59,880 nt of DNA from a virus. The notes under the pieces were generated by a model that was given only the letters and a program-made list of their open reading frames with translations, was not told the origin of the DNA and searched no databases. The position numbers were made by a program, and so were the translations under genes. Shown here piece by piece: positions 41,364-49,300 of the stretch. The DNA lies in the IMG/VR virus record IMGVR_UViG_3300035211_000056, positions 1 through 59,880 of that record. One strand, written 5' to 3'. Numbering within the stretch: position 1 is the stretch's first letter; each line of letters opens with the position of its first letter.

Positions 41364-41954
41364 ATGGCTTGGAAACTACAATTTGACCAAAAGATTCAAG
41401 AATATTTTTTGCACGGCAAGGATAATTTACGACGTCTTGAACTCCATCACACAATAATTGAAGAAGCTACAAACAAAAAAGATGTTGTAAATTTACAAGT
41501 CGGTGTTGCTCATAACGTAGATCACAAATATGGTGCGAACTGGTTGTCTATTGACTTATATGACAAACGTCCTTGTATTGATTACAATATGGATTTATCA
41601 AATCTTAAATTTCCGAGTGATATGTTTAATCTAATAATTTGTAACGCTGTACTAGAACATTGTAAAAATCCTTTTTTATGTGCATCTGAATTATACAGAG
41701 TATGCAAACCAGGCGGTAAGATATGGGTTGAAGTTCCGTATGTGCAATATTATCATCCGTTCAAAAACTATAACGAAGAAAGGGACGGCATATTGTGCGA
41801 TTTGCAAAGCGATTTAAAAGACGACCAGGAACACGGCGGTCATTACTTTAATTTCACCCCTCAAGGGATTACAGAAGTTATGAAACCATTTAAAATGGAA
41901 GAAATATTATTGATTAACGAGGGTGGAATAGCTTATTTAGGAGTTAAGGAATGA
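41364..41954 (+). CDS. SAM-dependent methyltransferase
   Basis: This 196-residue protein has ICNAVLEHCKNPFLCASELY and RVCKPGGKIWVEVPYVQYYH, typical of Methyltransf_11-like enzymes of surface polysaccharide clusters. It overlaps the following methyltransferase gene by four bases. Confidence 0.78.
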   Translation: MAWKLQFDQKIQEYFLHGKDNLRRLELHHTIIEEATNKKDVVNLQVGVAHNVDHKYGANWLSIDLYDKRPCIDYNMDLSNLKFPSDMFNLIICNAVLEHCKNPFLCASELYRVCKPGGKIWVEVPYVQYYHPFKNYNEERDGILCDLQSDLKDDQEHGGHYFNFTPQGITEVMKPFKMEEILLINEGGIAYLGVKE

Positions 41955-42472
41955 ATAACAAACCACAAAATTTCAAATCAGAATGTGCAAAACTAAGACC
42001 TTACTTAGAGAAATATTGTCAGGGATGCGGACTTGATTTAGGTAGCGGAGGCGATAAGATTACTCCATCTGCAATTTCAGTTGATTTAGTCGATCCTTAT
42101 GCTGATGTTGGTAGTTATCCAGTGCAATTAAAAGGTGATGCAAGATATTTAATATGGTTTAAATCAAATACTCTTGATTACGTTCATTCGAGCCATTTGT
42201 TAGAAGATTTCCCGAACACAATAGAGATAATGATCGAATGGTCAAGAGTCCTAAAACAAGGCGGTTATCTAGTTTTAAATTTACCTCACGAGATAAAATA
42301 TCGTGAACATTGTAAAAAGACAGGACAGCCCTACAACCAACATCATACAATACTTGAAATGAGTGCAGATTATATTAAAAAATGTGCTGAACAAATACCG
42401 AATTTAAAATTTATATATAACACAAAAGTTTTATATGATTATAGTTTTGGTATTGTTTTTGAGAAGGTATAA
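41951..42472 (+). CDS. SAM-dependent methyltransferase-like protein
   Basis: This 173-residue protein has GLDLGSGGDKITPSAISVDL as motif I/II and LDYVHSSHLLEDF as the post-II region. VLKQGGYLVLNLPHE follows. Substrate unknown; arranged as a pair with the preceding methyltransferase. Confidence 0.75.
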   Translation: MNNKPQNFKSECAKLRPYLEKYCQGCGLDLGSGGDKITPSAISVDLVDPYADVGSYPVQLKGDARYLIWFKSNTLDYVHSSHLLEDFPNTIEIMIEWSRVLKQGGYLVLNLPHEIKYREHCKKTGQPYNQHHTILEMSADYIKKCAEQIPNLKFIYNTKVLYDYSFGIVFEKV

Positions 42473-42943
42473 ATGAAAGTACACGCAGGTAGCATTATTT
42501 TTGTAACTAGATATAATAATGACACAGGAGAATTAGAAGAAAGTACTACGATGTGCGGAAAAAGATATTTAGACGTATTGAAAGATAAAGAATTCATACA
42601 GGATGTTGCATCACCTAATTTATTGGAAAAAGTCACATGTAAAGAATGTTTAAGAATACTAAAAAAGGAGAAAAAAATGATTAAATTAGGACAAACTGTC
42701 AAAGAAGTAGTTACAGGAATTAAAGGTATAGCAATGGCAAGAACTCAGTATTATACAGGTTGTTCTCATATAGGTATATGTCCTAGAGAGCCAGTGAAAA
42801 AAGATGGTAAAATAGAAATTCCAGATTGGGTATGGGTTGATGAAACACGCTGTATTATTATAGATGAAAACATATTGCAACTAGGACAACCTGAAATAAA
42901 AGATTCCGTAAGTGGAAGTTTTCCGCACGCACCGAGTAATTAA
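42473..42943 (+). CDS. hypothetical protein with C-terminal phage beta domain
   Basis: This 156-residue protein has an N-terminal part with two Cys groups (TMCGKRY, CKECLRILKKE). The C-terminal half (MIKLGQTVKEVVTGIKGIAM, IPDWVWVDETRCII) resembles a widespread small phage protein. An SD (AAGGAG) before the internal ATG at 42677 suggests the C-terminal half may also be made alone, or that this is a fusion of two small genes. Confidence 0.55.
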   Translation: MKVHAGSIIFVTRYNNDTGELEESTTMCGKRYLDVLKDKEFIQDVASPNLLEKVTCKECLRILKKEKKMIKLGQTVKEVVTGIKGIAMARTQYYTGCSHIGICPREPVKKDGKIEIPDWVWVDETRCIIIDENILQLGQPEIKDSVSGSFPHAPSN

Positions 42944-43762
42944 ATGAAAATGTCACAGCGTATAAAAAAATCTGTTCAGGTTCAGGAAGAAAAGAACAAA
43001 GATAATAATACAGTTTTTTATGACATAAAAGGATATGAAGGTTATTATAAAATAAATAAAAAAGGTGATGTTATTTCATTGCCAAGACAAGGAGTGAAGG
43101 AAGTAAAAACAAAAAAAACAATACTTAGCAAAGATGGATATTTAAAAATATCTTTGAACAAAAAAAGAAAAAAAAGATATACATCAGTACATAGAATTTT
43201 AGCAGAAACATTTATACCAAAACCTTATGACAATGATAAATTACAGGTTAATCATAAAAACGGAATAAAACTAGACAACAGATTAGAAAATTTAGAATGG
43301 GTAACACAGAGTCAAAATGCTCAACATTCTTTTGATAATGGTTTACAAATACCACTAAAAGGAGAAAAAAATCCAGCTAGCAAATTAACCAAAGAAAAAG
43401 TTAGAGAAATTATTTTATTAATAAACAACAAAGAAAAAACAGATAAAGAAATAGCTGAAATATATAATGTTTCAAGAAATGTTATAACAAGCATAGCACA
43501 AAATAGAACATGGAAAGAAATAAAAAGAGAAAAAAGAGAATCAAAAACTTTTTATAATAAAGAATTCCAAAAAGAATTAGCGATAAAAAGAAAAAATAAT
43601 GGTTCTACAAAAGGTTCAAAAAATTATAGATATATAAACTTAGACATAAATAAAATAATAGAATTAAGAAAACAAAAATATAGTCATAGAAAAATAGCTG
43701 ATATTTTTAATTGTTCATTTACTGTTATAAGGAATAGATTAAAAGAGGTTGGTTTAAAATGA
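42944..43762 (+). CDS. NUMOD4/HNH homing endonuclease
   Basis: This 272-residue free-standing homing endonuclease has a NUMOD4 motif (FYDIKGYEGYYKINKKGDVI). The HNH core is VHRILAETFIPKP, VNHKNGIKLDNRLENLEWVT. C-terminal helix-turn-helix repeats include KEIAEIYNVSRNVITSIAQN. It is very lysine/AT-rich compared with its neighbours, suggesting independent arrival. It probably cuts phage DNA lacking this insertion. Confidence 0.88.
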   Translation: MKMSQRIKKSVQVQEEKNKDNNTVFYDIKGYEGYYKINKKGDVISLPRQGVKEVKTKKTILSKDGYLKISLNKKRKKRYTSVHRILAETFIPKPYDNDKLQVNHKNGIKLDNRLENLEWVTQSQNAQHSFDNGLQIPLKGEKNPASKLTKEKVREIILLINNKEKTDKEIAEIYNVSRNVITSIAQNRTWKEIKREKRESKTFYNKEFQKELAIKRKNNGSTKGSKNYRYINLDINKIIELRKQKYSHRKIADIFNCSFTVIRNRLKEVGLK

Positions 43763-44412
43763 TAATTATTTGTGGCTTGCCACGAACTGCCAGCTCGTTC
43801 CTATGCCAATGGTTTAAAACCGAAGGGTCACAAATGACTCCGAAATGCTATTCGGATCATTTACCGACTGATTATACGCAACAAAAAAATATTAAATATC
43901 AATTATGCGAACCGCTTAGATTAACTCACGAAATGACATTTAACAGAAATTACGTACACGATCAGATAATTGAAGAAATTAATTTTATAGAAAAACACAA
44001 TGTAAAGTTAGCAGAAGGAAAAGAACAGATATTAAAACTGGCCCCTATGGTTTTTTATAAATACTGTCTGCATAGATTCGATACTGTAATAATATGTATA
44101 CGTGATCAAGAATCATGGATTCAATCAGCAAAGAATCATGGTACATTTAATTGGATTTATAAAGTAAAGCCTAACTGGATACCGGATAATATTTATTTTC
44201 GTATTATAAATTCGATTAATCCAGAACTATTATTTTATGAATATTGGCGTCACGAGAGTAAAAAAACATTAAGTTATTGCGTTAGAAATAAAATTAATTG
44301 TCTTATTTATAGATACTCAGACGATGAATCATTTGCAGAACTGCATAAGTTTTTTGGGCTTGAACCTAAGAAGCATGAAGATTACAGTTATTGGTTAAGT
44401 AGGCGGTTTTGA
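43759..44412 (+). CDS. sulfotransferase-like P-loop protein
   Basis: This 217-residue protein resembles PAPS-dependent sulfotransferases. A 5'-phosphosulfate loop LPRTASSF lies at residues 5-12 and a 3'-phosphate-binding motif IRDQESWIQSAKNHG near 115-129, with the expected Arg and Ser. It would move sulfate from PAPS to a glycan or protein. The next gene encodes an APS kinase, the enzyme that makes PAPS. It overlaps the homing endonuclease stop by four bases. Confidence 0.68.
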   Translation: MIIICGLPRTASSFLCQWFKTEGSQMTPKCYSDHLPTDYTQQKNIKYQLCEPLRLTHEMTFNRNYVHDQIIEEINFIEKHNVKLAEGKEQILKLAPMVFYKYCLHRFDTVIICIRDQESWIQSAKNHGTFNWIYKVKPNWIPDNIYFRIINSINPELLFYEYWRHESKKTLSYCVRNKINCLIYRYSDDESFAELHKFFGLEPKKHEDYSYWLSRRF

Positions 44413-44414
44413 TT

Positions 44415-45329
44415 ATGGCAAAATGCTATTTCTTCACAGGCTTATCAGGTTCAGGAAAAACAACTCTTGCAAGAGAATTAAACAACCGTATACATGCTGT
44501 TTGGTTAGATGGTGACGACATAAGAAACACCCCTATCGTTGAAAATCCGCAAGATTTCAGTTTTGAAGCCAGAGCAAAACATATCAGGCGATTAGGTTAT
44601 ATTGCCAAAATGTTTATTGACCAGAATATAAATGTAATTATAAGTTGTATAGCTCCTGACCGTTCAGTCAGAAACGAAGTAAGAGGATATTTTAAGGCTG
44701 ATGAATTTGTCGAAATATATGTAAAAACACCGCTTGAAATATGCGAACAAAGAGACTGTAAGGGATTATATAAGCGTGCCAGAAACGGAGAAATACAAGA
44801 TTTTACAGGTATTGGATCAAGATATGAGGAGCCTTTGAATCCTGAATTTGTTGTTGATTATGAAAAGTTAGAAAAAGGATCAACGATAGGAAGATTACCG
44901 CTTGTTATAGCTAGTCAGTTTATAAACGTAATACCAAGACCTATTTGTTTCCTTATCGGACGTTTTCAACCTCTAACACTAGGTCATATTGAATTAATAA
45001 ACAAAGCACTAGAAACTTATCATGTGATAATAGGTGTTAAATTTACAACAATAAATATGAATAATCCTTTTACACCAAATCAAATAAAAAAACTTATACG
45101 TTCAGTATATCCAGATATTGAAATTCAAGTAATACCAGATTTTGATTTCATCGGTCATGGACGTAATACAGGCTATTCAATGAAAATGATTGATGTTGAT
45201 AATTACATTAAAAATATTTCTGCAACGCATGTAAGAAATTTAATAAGAGAGAATAATCGTTATTGGAAATTATATGTGCCAGAACAAGCTATACCTATTA
45301 TGGAGGAGGTAATTAAATGCAAGAAATGA
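44415..45329 (+). CDS. APS kinase / nucleotidyltransferase fusion
   Basis: This 304-residue protein has two domains. Residues 1 to about 170 match adenylylsulfate kinase closely: P-loop GLSGSGKTT (9-17), WLDGDDIR, then RDCKGLYKRARNGEIQDFTG and SRYEEP. Residues about 178-300 form a small nucleotidyltransferase: GRFQPLTLGH near 182 and ISATHVR near 268, like NMNAT/NadM or cytidylyltransferases. APS kinase makes PAPS. The second domain could be an adenylyl- or cytidylyltransferase and is far shorter than ATP sulfurylase. Some APS-kinase homologues act on other nucleotides, so the substrate is inferred. Confidence 0.85.
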   Translation: MAKCYFFTGLSGSGKTTLARELNNRIHAVWLDGDDIRNTPIVENPQDFSFEARAKHIRRLGYIAKMFIDQNINVIISCIAPDRSVRNEVRGYFKADEFVEIYVKTPLEICEQRDCKGLYKRARNGEIQDFTGIGSRYEEPLNPEFVVDYEKLEKGSTIGRLPLVIASQFINVIPRPICFLIGRFQPLTLGHIELINKALETYHVIIGVKFTTINMNNPFTPNQIKKLIRSVYPDIEIQVIPDFDFIGHGRNTGYSMKMIDVDNYIKNISATHVRNLIRENNRYWKLYVPEQAIPIMEEVIKCKK

Positions 45330-45472
45330 TAAAACAATCTTTTTTGTGTGTATGTTTAATATGCGGTGTCTTTTTTTTGGTTAAGTCAAATTGCGAAATT
45401 AGTATTAAATACATAATCGGATTAATTTTTTTATCGATATACGCAAATATAACATATATGAGAGGTAATTAA
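45317..45472 (+). CDS. 51-residue membrane protein
   Basis: This short product has two hydrophobic stretches (FLCVCLICGVFFLVK, YIIGLIFLSIYANI). The start region GAGGTAATTAAATGCAAG is repeated exactly at the start of the next gene, suggesting the gene arrived by a duplication at its borders. SD GGAGGAGGT. Confidence 0.5.
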   Translation: MQEMIKQSFLCVCLICGVFFLVKSNCEISIKYIIGLIFLSIYANITYMRGN

Positions 45473-46192
45473 ATGCAAGTAGTAGCCAGCACCAGACCCA
45501 ACCGACCTTATCTTAAAAACGCTGATATTATCAGAGTAAATGGAGCTTATATATTTTCTGATGAGTTAATTAAAATGTGCGAGATGTACAGAGACAAACC
45601 TTTATTTGTTGACATACCTACAAAAAGAGAAAAAGTTAATATATCAAATATTAACGTAGCTGATGTTATTTCTATATTAAAAACAAAACATGAATTAAAT
45701 CCAGAGATAAAAGATATAATAGCTTTTTCAAAAGTAGAAACTCATGTTGAATTATTATTAGGTAGTCACTTTCTTGCATGTGCAAAAATAGAATCAATAT
45801 CAGGTGTATTTGGTATGCATGCAATAGCAAAAGAGGCTGACATTATTTGCATTGACAGAATAGATCTTATGAATGAAATAAAAGACATCAAATCATATTT
45901 CGCTTATGAAGATGCAATAATAAATATCGCTCAACAACACAACAAACAAGTTTTTATAGCAAGCGATATTTTACCAACAATGATAAAAGAAAAAAACATA
46001 ACATTCCCTGAAATGACACAGCTTAAATATTACAGAGATAAAAACATAGACGCTGTAATACTTGCAGAAGAAACGGCAGTCGGTTTTTATCCTTATCACA
46101 CAATTGATATTGTAAAAAAGATTGTTAAGAAGAAATTAAAGGTACATTTTTCAACAAAAATGACGGAGGTAAGTAATGGCCAAAAAGTATAG
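45473..46192 (+). CDS. shortened pyruvate-kinase-like barrel protein
   Basis: This 239-residue protein matches the pyruvate kinase catalytic barrel but lacks the B and C domains (usual length about 470). Retained landmarks are DIIRVNGAYI (cf. RMNFSH), AKIESISGV with catalytic Lys and metal-binding Glu, and RIDL in place of RGDL. ASDILPTM and LAEETAVGFYP are also present. It may act on phosphoenolpyruvate or a related substrate, or have another function. It lies two genes after the sulfotransferase-like gene. Confidence 0.78.
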   Translation: MQVVASTRPNRPYLKNADIIRVNGAYIFSDELIKMCEMYRDKPLFVDIPTKREKVNISNINVADVISILKTKHELNPEIKDIIAFSKVETHVELLLGSHFLACAKIESISGVFGMHAIAKEADIICIDRIDLMNEIKDIKSYFAYEDAIINIAQQHNKQVFIASDILPTMIKEKNITFPEMTQLKYYRDKNIDAVILAEETAVGFYPYHTIDIVKKIVKKKLKVHFSTKMTEVSNGQKV

Positions 46193-46424
46193 GAAAAAAC
46201 CTGTAGTAATTGAGGCTATAATTGCAGAAAGTGCAAAAACTAATCCTAATAATGTAATTCTCTGGGTTCCAAATGCTTGTCGCAAAGGAAGTGATATTTA
46301 TATTAAAACCCTAGAAGGTGAAATGTCAGTTAATGAAGGTGATTACGTTATTAAAGGTGTTAATGGGGAATTTTATCCTTGTAAACCTGATATTTTTAAA
46401 AAGACTTACGAAGAAGTGATTTAA
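46176..46424 (+). CDS. PGDYG-domain phage protein
   Basis: This 82-residue protein starts MAKKYRKKPVVIEAIIAES and contains EGDYVIKGVNGEFYPCKPDIF, the pattern of small PGDYG phage proteins. Function not established. It overlaps the pyruvate-kinase-like gene by 17 bases. Confidence 0.75.
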   Translation: MAKKYRKKPVVIEAIIAESAKTNPNNVILWVPNACRKGSDIYIKTLEGEMSVNEGDYVIKGVNGEFYPCKPDIFKKTYEEVI

Positions 46425-46439
46425 TATAGGAGGTAAACA

Positions 46440-46667
46440 ATGTCATTATTTGACAGTAAAACAAACGATGAAAAAATATGCTACATTTACGATATAGATA
46501 CAGAAATGTTGCACGAATTAGCCGAAGTAAATGACTACTGGGAAAAAGCTTTAAAGTTTTTTATTGATGTAAAAGATAAAACTATTGATGAATTAACCTC
46601 TAGTCAAGTTGACTGGCTAGACCGTATATCAAACGAATATGTAAAACAATGGGAGAGGCTTTGTTAA
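46440..46667 (+). CDS. hypothetical acidic helical protein
   Basis: This 75-residue acidic protein is mainly helical (TEMLHELAEVNDYWEKALKF). SD AGGAGGTAAAC. No family. Confidence 0.5.
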   Translation: MSLFDSKTNDEKICYIYDIDTEMLHELAEVNDYWEKALKFFIDVKDKTIDELTSSQVDWLDRISNEYVKQWERLC

Positions 46668-46668
46668 T

Positions 46669-47193
46669 ATGGCACACGCTGAACAAAGACAATTCTGCGA
46701 ATACGTAAAAAATAAATTTCCTATTTATTTTAAAAATAAGTTAGTGCTAGATTGCGGATCTCTTGATATTAACGGAAATAATAGATATTTATTTACAAAA
46801 TGTGATTATATCGGTGTTGATGTTATCGCAGGAAAAAACGTAGACGTAATATCTCCGGTGCATCAATTAACATACTGCCCTGAAATTTTTGATGTTATTA
46901 TATCAACAGAAATGCTTGAGCATGATAAATACTATCAATTAAGCTTGAAAAAAATGATTGGATTATTATTCCCTGGCGGTTTATTATTTTTTACTTGTGC
47001 AACAGAAGGAAGACAAGAACACGGAACAACTGACAAACACCCTGCTTGCTCTCCTGGTACATTGGATTATTACAAAAACATAACTGAACAAGATATTAGA
47101 TTTTGTCTTAATATAGATAAAATCTTCAAGGAATACGAGTTTAAGCTTAATACAGACACACACGATCTTTATTTCTGGGGGATCAAGAAATGA
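46669..47193 (+). CDS. SAM-dependent methyltransferase-like protein
   Basis: This 174-residue protein has [31 protein letters not shown] and [20 protein letters not shown], then [13 protein letters not shown]. It is the last of the methyltransferases in the module. Overlaps the SEC-C gene. Confidence 0.75.
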   Translation: MAHAEQRQFCEYVKNKFPIYFKNKLVLDCGSLDINGNNRYLFTKCDYIGVDVIAGKNVDVISPVHQLTYCPEIFDVIISTEMLEHDKYYQLSLKKMIGLLFPGGLLFFTCATEGRQEHGTTDKHPACSPGTLDYYKNITEQDIRFCLNIDKIFKEYEFKLNTDTHDLYFWGIKK

Positions 47194-47426
47194 TAGTATA
47201 CAAACCAAAGCCCGGATTTACACATAATCCACTTTTGAATAATATCGGCCGTAACGATGCCTGCCCGTGTGGGTCCGGCAAGAAGTACAAAAAATGCTGC
47301 CTCGGCCTAATGATGCGATATATTCCAGTTTATACAGCCGAAAAGATGAAAGGTAAGCCAATCGAGAAACAGATTGATATCTTTACTGAATATGTCAAGG
47401 ACTTCAATCACGCTAATTCTAAATAA
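47190..47426 (+). CDS. SEC-C motif protein
   Basis: This 78-residue protein carries the zinc-binding SEC-C motif [18 protein letters not shown], found at the C-terminus of SecA and in many stand-alone proteins. The rest is short and helical. Role in the phage unknown; it closes the module before the promoter at 47435. Confidence 0.85.
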   Translation: MIVYKPKPGFTHNPLLNNIGRNDACPCGSGKKYKKCCLGLMMRYIPVYTAEKMKGKPIEKQIDIFTEYVKDFNHANSK

Positions 47427-47434
47427 CAAACTTG

Positions 47435-47463
47435 TTGCATATCTGTTATTCTTGTGTTATAAT
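47435..47463 (+). promoter_or_regulatory. sigma70-type promoter
   Basis: TTGCAT (47435-47440), 17 bases, then TATAAT (47458-47463) with a TGT extension. The 12-mer TTGTGTTATAAT is shared with the sheath promoter (7766-7777). It lies in the 66-base gap before 47493 and should drive the last three genes of this strand. Confidence 0.75.
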
Positions 47464-47504
47464 AGTAAATTACAATAAACAAAAAATCGGGGGTGATTGA
47501 AAAA

Positions 47505-47753
47505 ATGAAGATCACAAACCAGATAAGAAAACTATCTAGCGACGAAAGGTTTGCCTGCTTGAATTATGTATATCTTGATATGAAACTTTTTGAAAACAAA
47601 TCAGAGTTTAAAAACTTTTTAAAAAAATTAATAAGGATTTCTTTAAAAAACGATAATTATAATCATCAAAACAACATGGTAGCACGATGTATATATTGCC
47701 TAGCTGTAGTATCTCAATATCCCATGATCCCAAAATTAAGATACAGGAGTTAG
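47505..47753 (+). CDS. hypothetical protein
   Basis: This 82-residue protein starts at ATG 47505 (SD GGGGGTGA); GTG 47493 in the same frame is an alternative. It is helical with FKNFLKKLIRISLKN. No family. Confidence 0.5.
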   Translation: MKITNQIRKLSSDERFACLNYVYLDMKLFENKSEFKNFLKKLIRISLKNDNYNHQNNMVARCIYCLAVVSQYPMIPKLRYRS

Positions 47754-47755
47754 AC

Positions 47756-48091
47756 ATGAAAAATAACAACTTTGAAGACAACAAAAAAGCAAGAATTATC
47801 GGAGCATTATTTTATTTATTTATTATTATAATGATATTATTTATATTAATAATTAATAATCCAAAAGCACATGCAGAATTCACAGAGGAACAATATCAGT
47901 ATCGTATATTATATAATATTGCTCCGACTATTGATAACCAGGAAAAAAGCCTTTTTGAAAATTGCGAATCGCAGTATCAATATGTGCTGTGTATATCATA
48001 TGACTGGACCGGTGAGATCTGCCGGACAAAGATATATAACGAAAATCTGATATTAACTGAATGTTTGGAGGAAAAAAATAATGAAAACTAA
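47756..48091 (+). CDS. exported or signal-anchored protein
   Basis: This 111-residue protein starts at ATG 47756. A hydrophobic segment (IIGALFYLFIIIMILFILII) is followed by PKAHAEF, a possible signal peptidase site. The outside part has several cysteines. Function unknown. Confidence 0.55.
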   Translation: MKNNNFEDNKKARIIGALFYLFIIIMILFILIINNPKAHAEFTEEQYQYRILYNIAPTIDNQEKSLFENCESQYQYVLCISYDWTGEICRTKIYNENLILTECLEEKNNEN

Positions 48092-48284
48092 ATACATCGA
48101 AACAACACAGCCTCACGTCTATTGTGACAAGAATCTTTATCGGGAATACCGAAACAAGCTTAAAGCTCTTGGGAGAGACCTCATGCAATATAACAGGCTT
48201 GTTTTTGAACGTGCAATAAAAAAAGAATTAGAGGCTCTTAAAAAATTAGATAATAAAACTGAAAAATTAATATCTGAGTTATAA
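48081..48284 (+). CDS. hypothetical protein
   Basis: This 67-residue charged helical protein (RLVFERAIKKELEALKKLDN) is the last gene of the rightward transcript. The terminator follows seven bases after the stop. Confidence 0.5.
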   Translation: MKTKYIETTQPHVYCDKNLYREYRNKLKALGRDLMQYNRLVFERAIKKELEALKKLDNKTEKLISEL

Positions 48285-48290
48285 AAAATA

Positions 48291-48311
48291 GGCCCGACTA
48301 GTTGACGGGCC
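48291..48311. terminator. bidirectional intrinsic terminator
   Basis: GGCCCG (48291-48296) and CGGGCC (48306-48311) form a perfect 6-bp stem with a 9-base loop. On the plus strand TTATATAGG follows; on the minus strand TATTTTTTAT follows. It separates the converging early and lysis operons. Confidence 0.85.
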
Positions 48312-48359
48312 TTATATAGGTTTATATACGTTTTTGTTTTATTTCTCTATTGAATCAGT

Positions 48360-48707
48360 TCAAGGCGGTTTTTGTTTTATATATTCAAAAAATATTTTCT
48401 TATTCCAAAAAACGGCAGATTCTAACAAAGCACAAATCTCAAGATAATCTTCAACAGACATTAATATATACTTTGAGTCTATCTCAGTATATTTAATTGT
48501 TGATTTATCCGCAGCAATAAATAGTTCTTTATCAGGTATAGGCTTATATAACTTAATGCCATCCCATCCACTTTCACCCTGTACCGGCTTTGTTGTAGAG
48601 CAACCCGAAACGATAAATAAACATGCCGTAATTATTATTAATCCGGCCATAACCGATAAACTACTTATTGATAATATCTTCAAGAATAGTAATATCCCCT
48701 GTTTCAT
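48360..48707 (-). CDS. lipoprotein of the lysis cassette (possible o-spanin)
   Basis: This 115-residue protein has a long hydrophobic start and a lipobox-like FIVSGC (Cys36). Start 48707 has SD AAGGA; the in-frame ATG 48650 would give a more normal 17-residue signal. It overlaps the preceding gene by 47 bases in another frame. Overlapping lipoprotein genes after an endolysin are typical of outer-membrane spanins, but no inner-membrane partner is obvious. Confidence 0.55.
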   Translation of the reverse strand: MKQGILLFLKILSISSLSVMAGLIIITACLFIVSGCSTTKPVQGESGWDGIKLYKPIPDKELFIAADKSTIKYTEIDSKYILMSVEDYLEICALLESAVFWNKKIFFEYIKQKPP

Positions 48708-48861
48708 TATATTTTTTCCTTGCTTCTATTAATTTAGTTACCTTAGATTTACCGTCTGTGATGTAATAAATAAGTACCGTAAATAATGACCGGCAAATAT
48801 CTATAAATTTACCTGCACCCTCTGACTTTATGAAATCTAAAATAGCTTTTATTGTTGTCAT
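48661..48861 (-). CDS. hypothetical small protein of lysis cassette
   Basis: This 66-residue protein is amphipathic and helical (LDFIKSEGAGKFIDICRSLF). SD AGGTAAAG precedes the ATG. It lies between holin-like and lipoprotein genes. Role unknown. Confidence 0.5.
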   Translation of the reverse strand: MTTIKAILDFIKSEGAGKFIDICRSLFTVLIYYITDGKSKVTKLIEARKKYNETGDITILEDIINK

Positions 48862-48876
48862 TTCTTTACCTATAAA

Positions 48877-49278
48877 TTATTTTTTATCAGTAAAACCATT
48901 TATAACATGGTGAAAAGCAATAGATATTGATCCCGTACCTAAGGCCCCTGTAGCAATAATGTTTAAAAATCCAGACCAGGTAAAAGGACTAGGCAAATTC
49001 ATTATAAGTTCAACTACAGCACCAATAAACATCACAAGTAAAAATTTCCAGTTTCCGAATTTATCGAAAAATGTTTTTAATTTAGTCAACTTTAATATGC
49101 CAATGACAACCGTCATTGCGAAAGCAGTTATAATCATCCATCCCGATCCTGCGGTCGGCATTGATGCGAAAAACCAGTTTAAAAAACCTGATGTATCCTC
49201 TGGTGGCCCTGAAAAATTTGTATAACCTAAACACATTACAGGAAAAATAATCAATAAAAATAAAATAAATTTTTTCAT
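48877..49278 (-). CDS. holin-like membrane protein with signal peptide
   Basis: This 133-residue protein starts at ATG 49278, chosen because GGAGG lies nearby; an earlier in-frame ATG at 49314 has weaker support. A signal peptide (MKKFILFLLIIFPVMCLG) is followed by three membrane segments, about residues 47-65, 80-98 and 105-127. Position after the amidase gene and topology suit a holin. Confidence 0.6.
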   Translation of the reverse strand: MKKFILFLLIIFPVMCLGYTNFSGPPEDTSGFLNWFFASMPTAGSGWMIITAFAMTVVIGILKLTKLKTFFDKFGNWKFLLVMFIGAVVELIMNLPSPFTWSGFLNIIATGALGTGSISIAFHHVINGFTDKK

Positions 49279-49300
49279 GCTAAAAACCTCCATTAAAATA

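Noticed and set aside
44415-45329. Full PAPS synthase (APS kinase plus ATP sulfurylase)
   Set aside because: The second domain is about 120 residues with NMNAT-like motifs, whereas ATP sulfurylase is about three times longer.
37486-47193. Diversity-generating retroelement acting on the fibres or surface genes
   Set aside because: No reverse transcriptase and no template/variable repeat pair were seen anywhere in the window.
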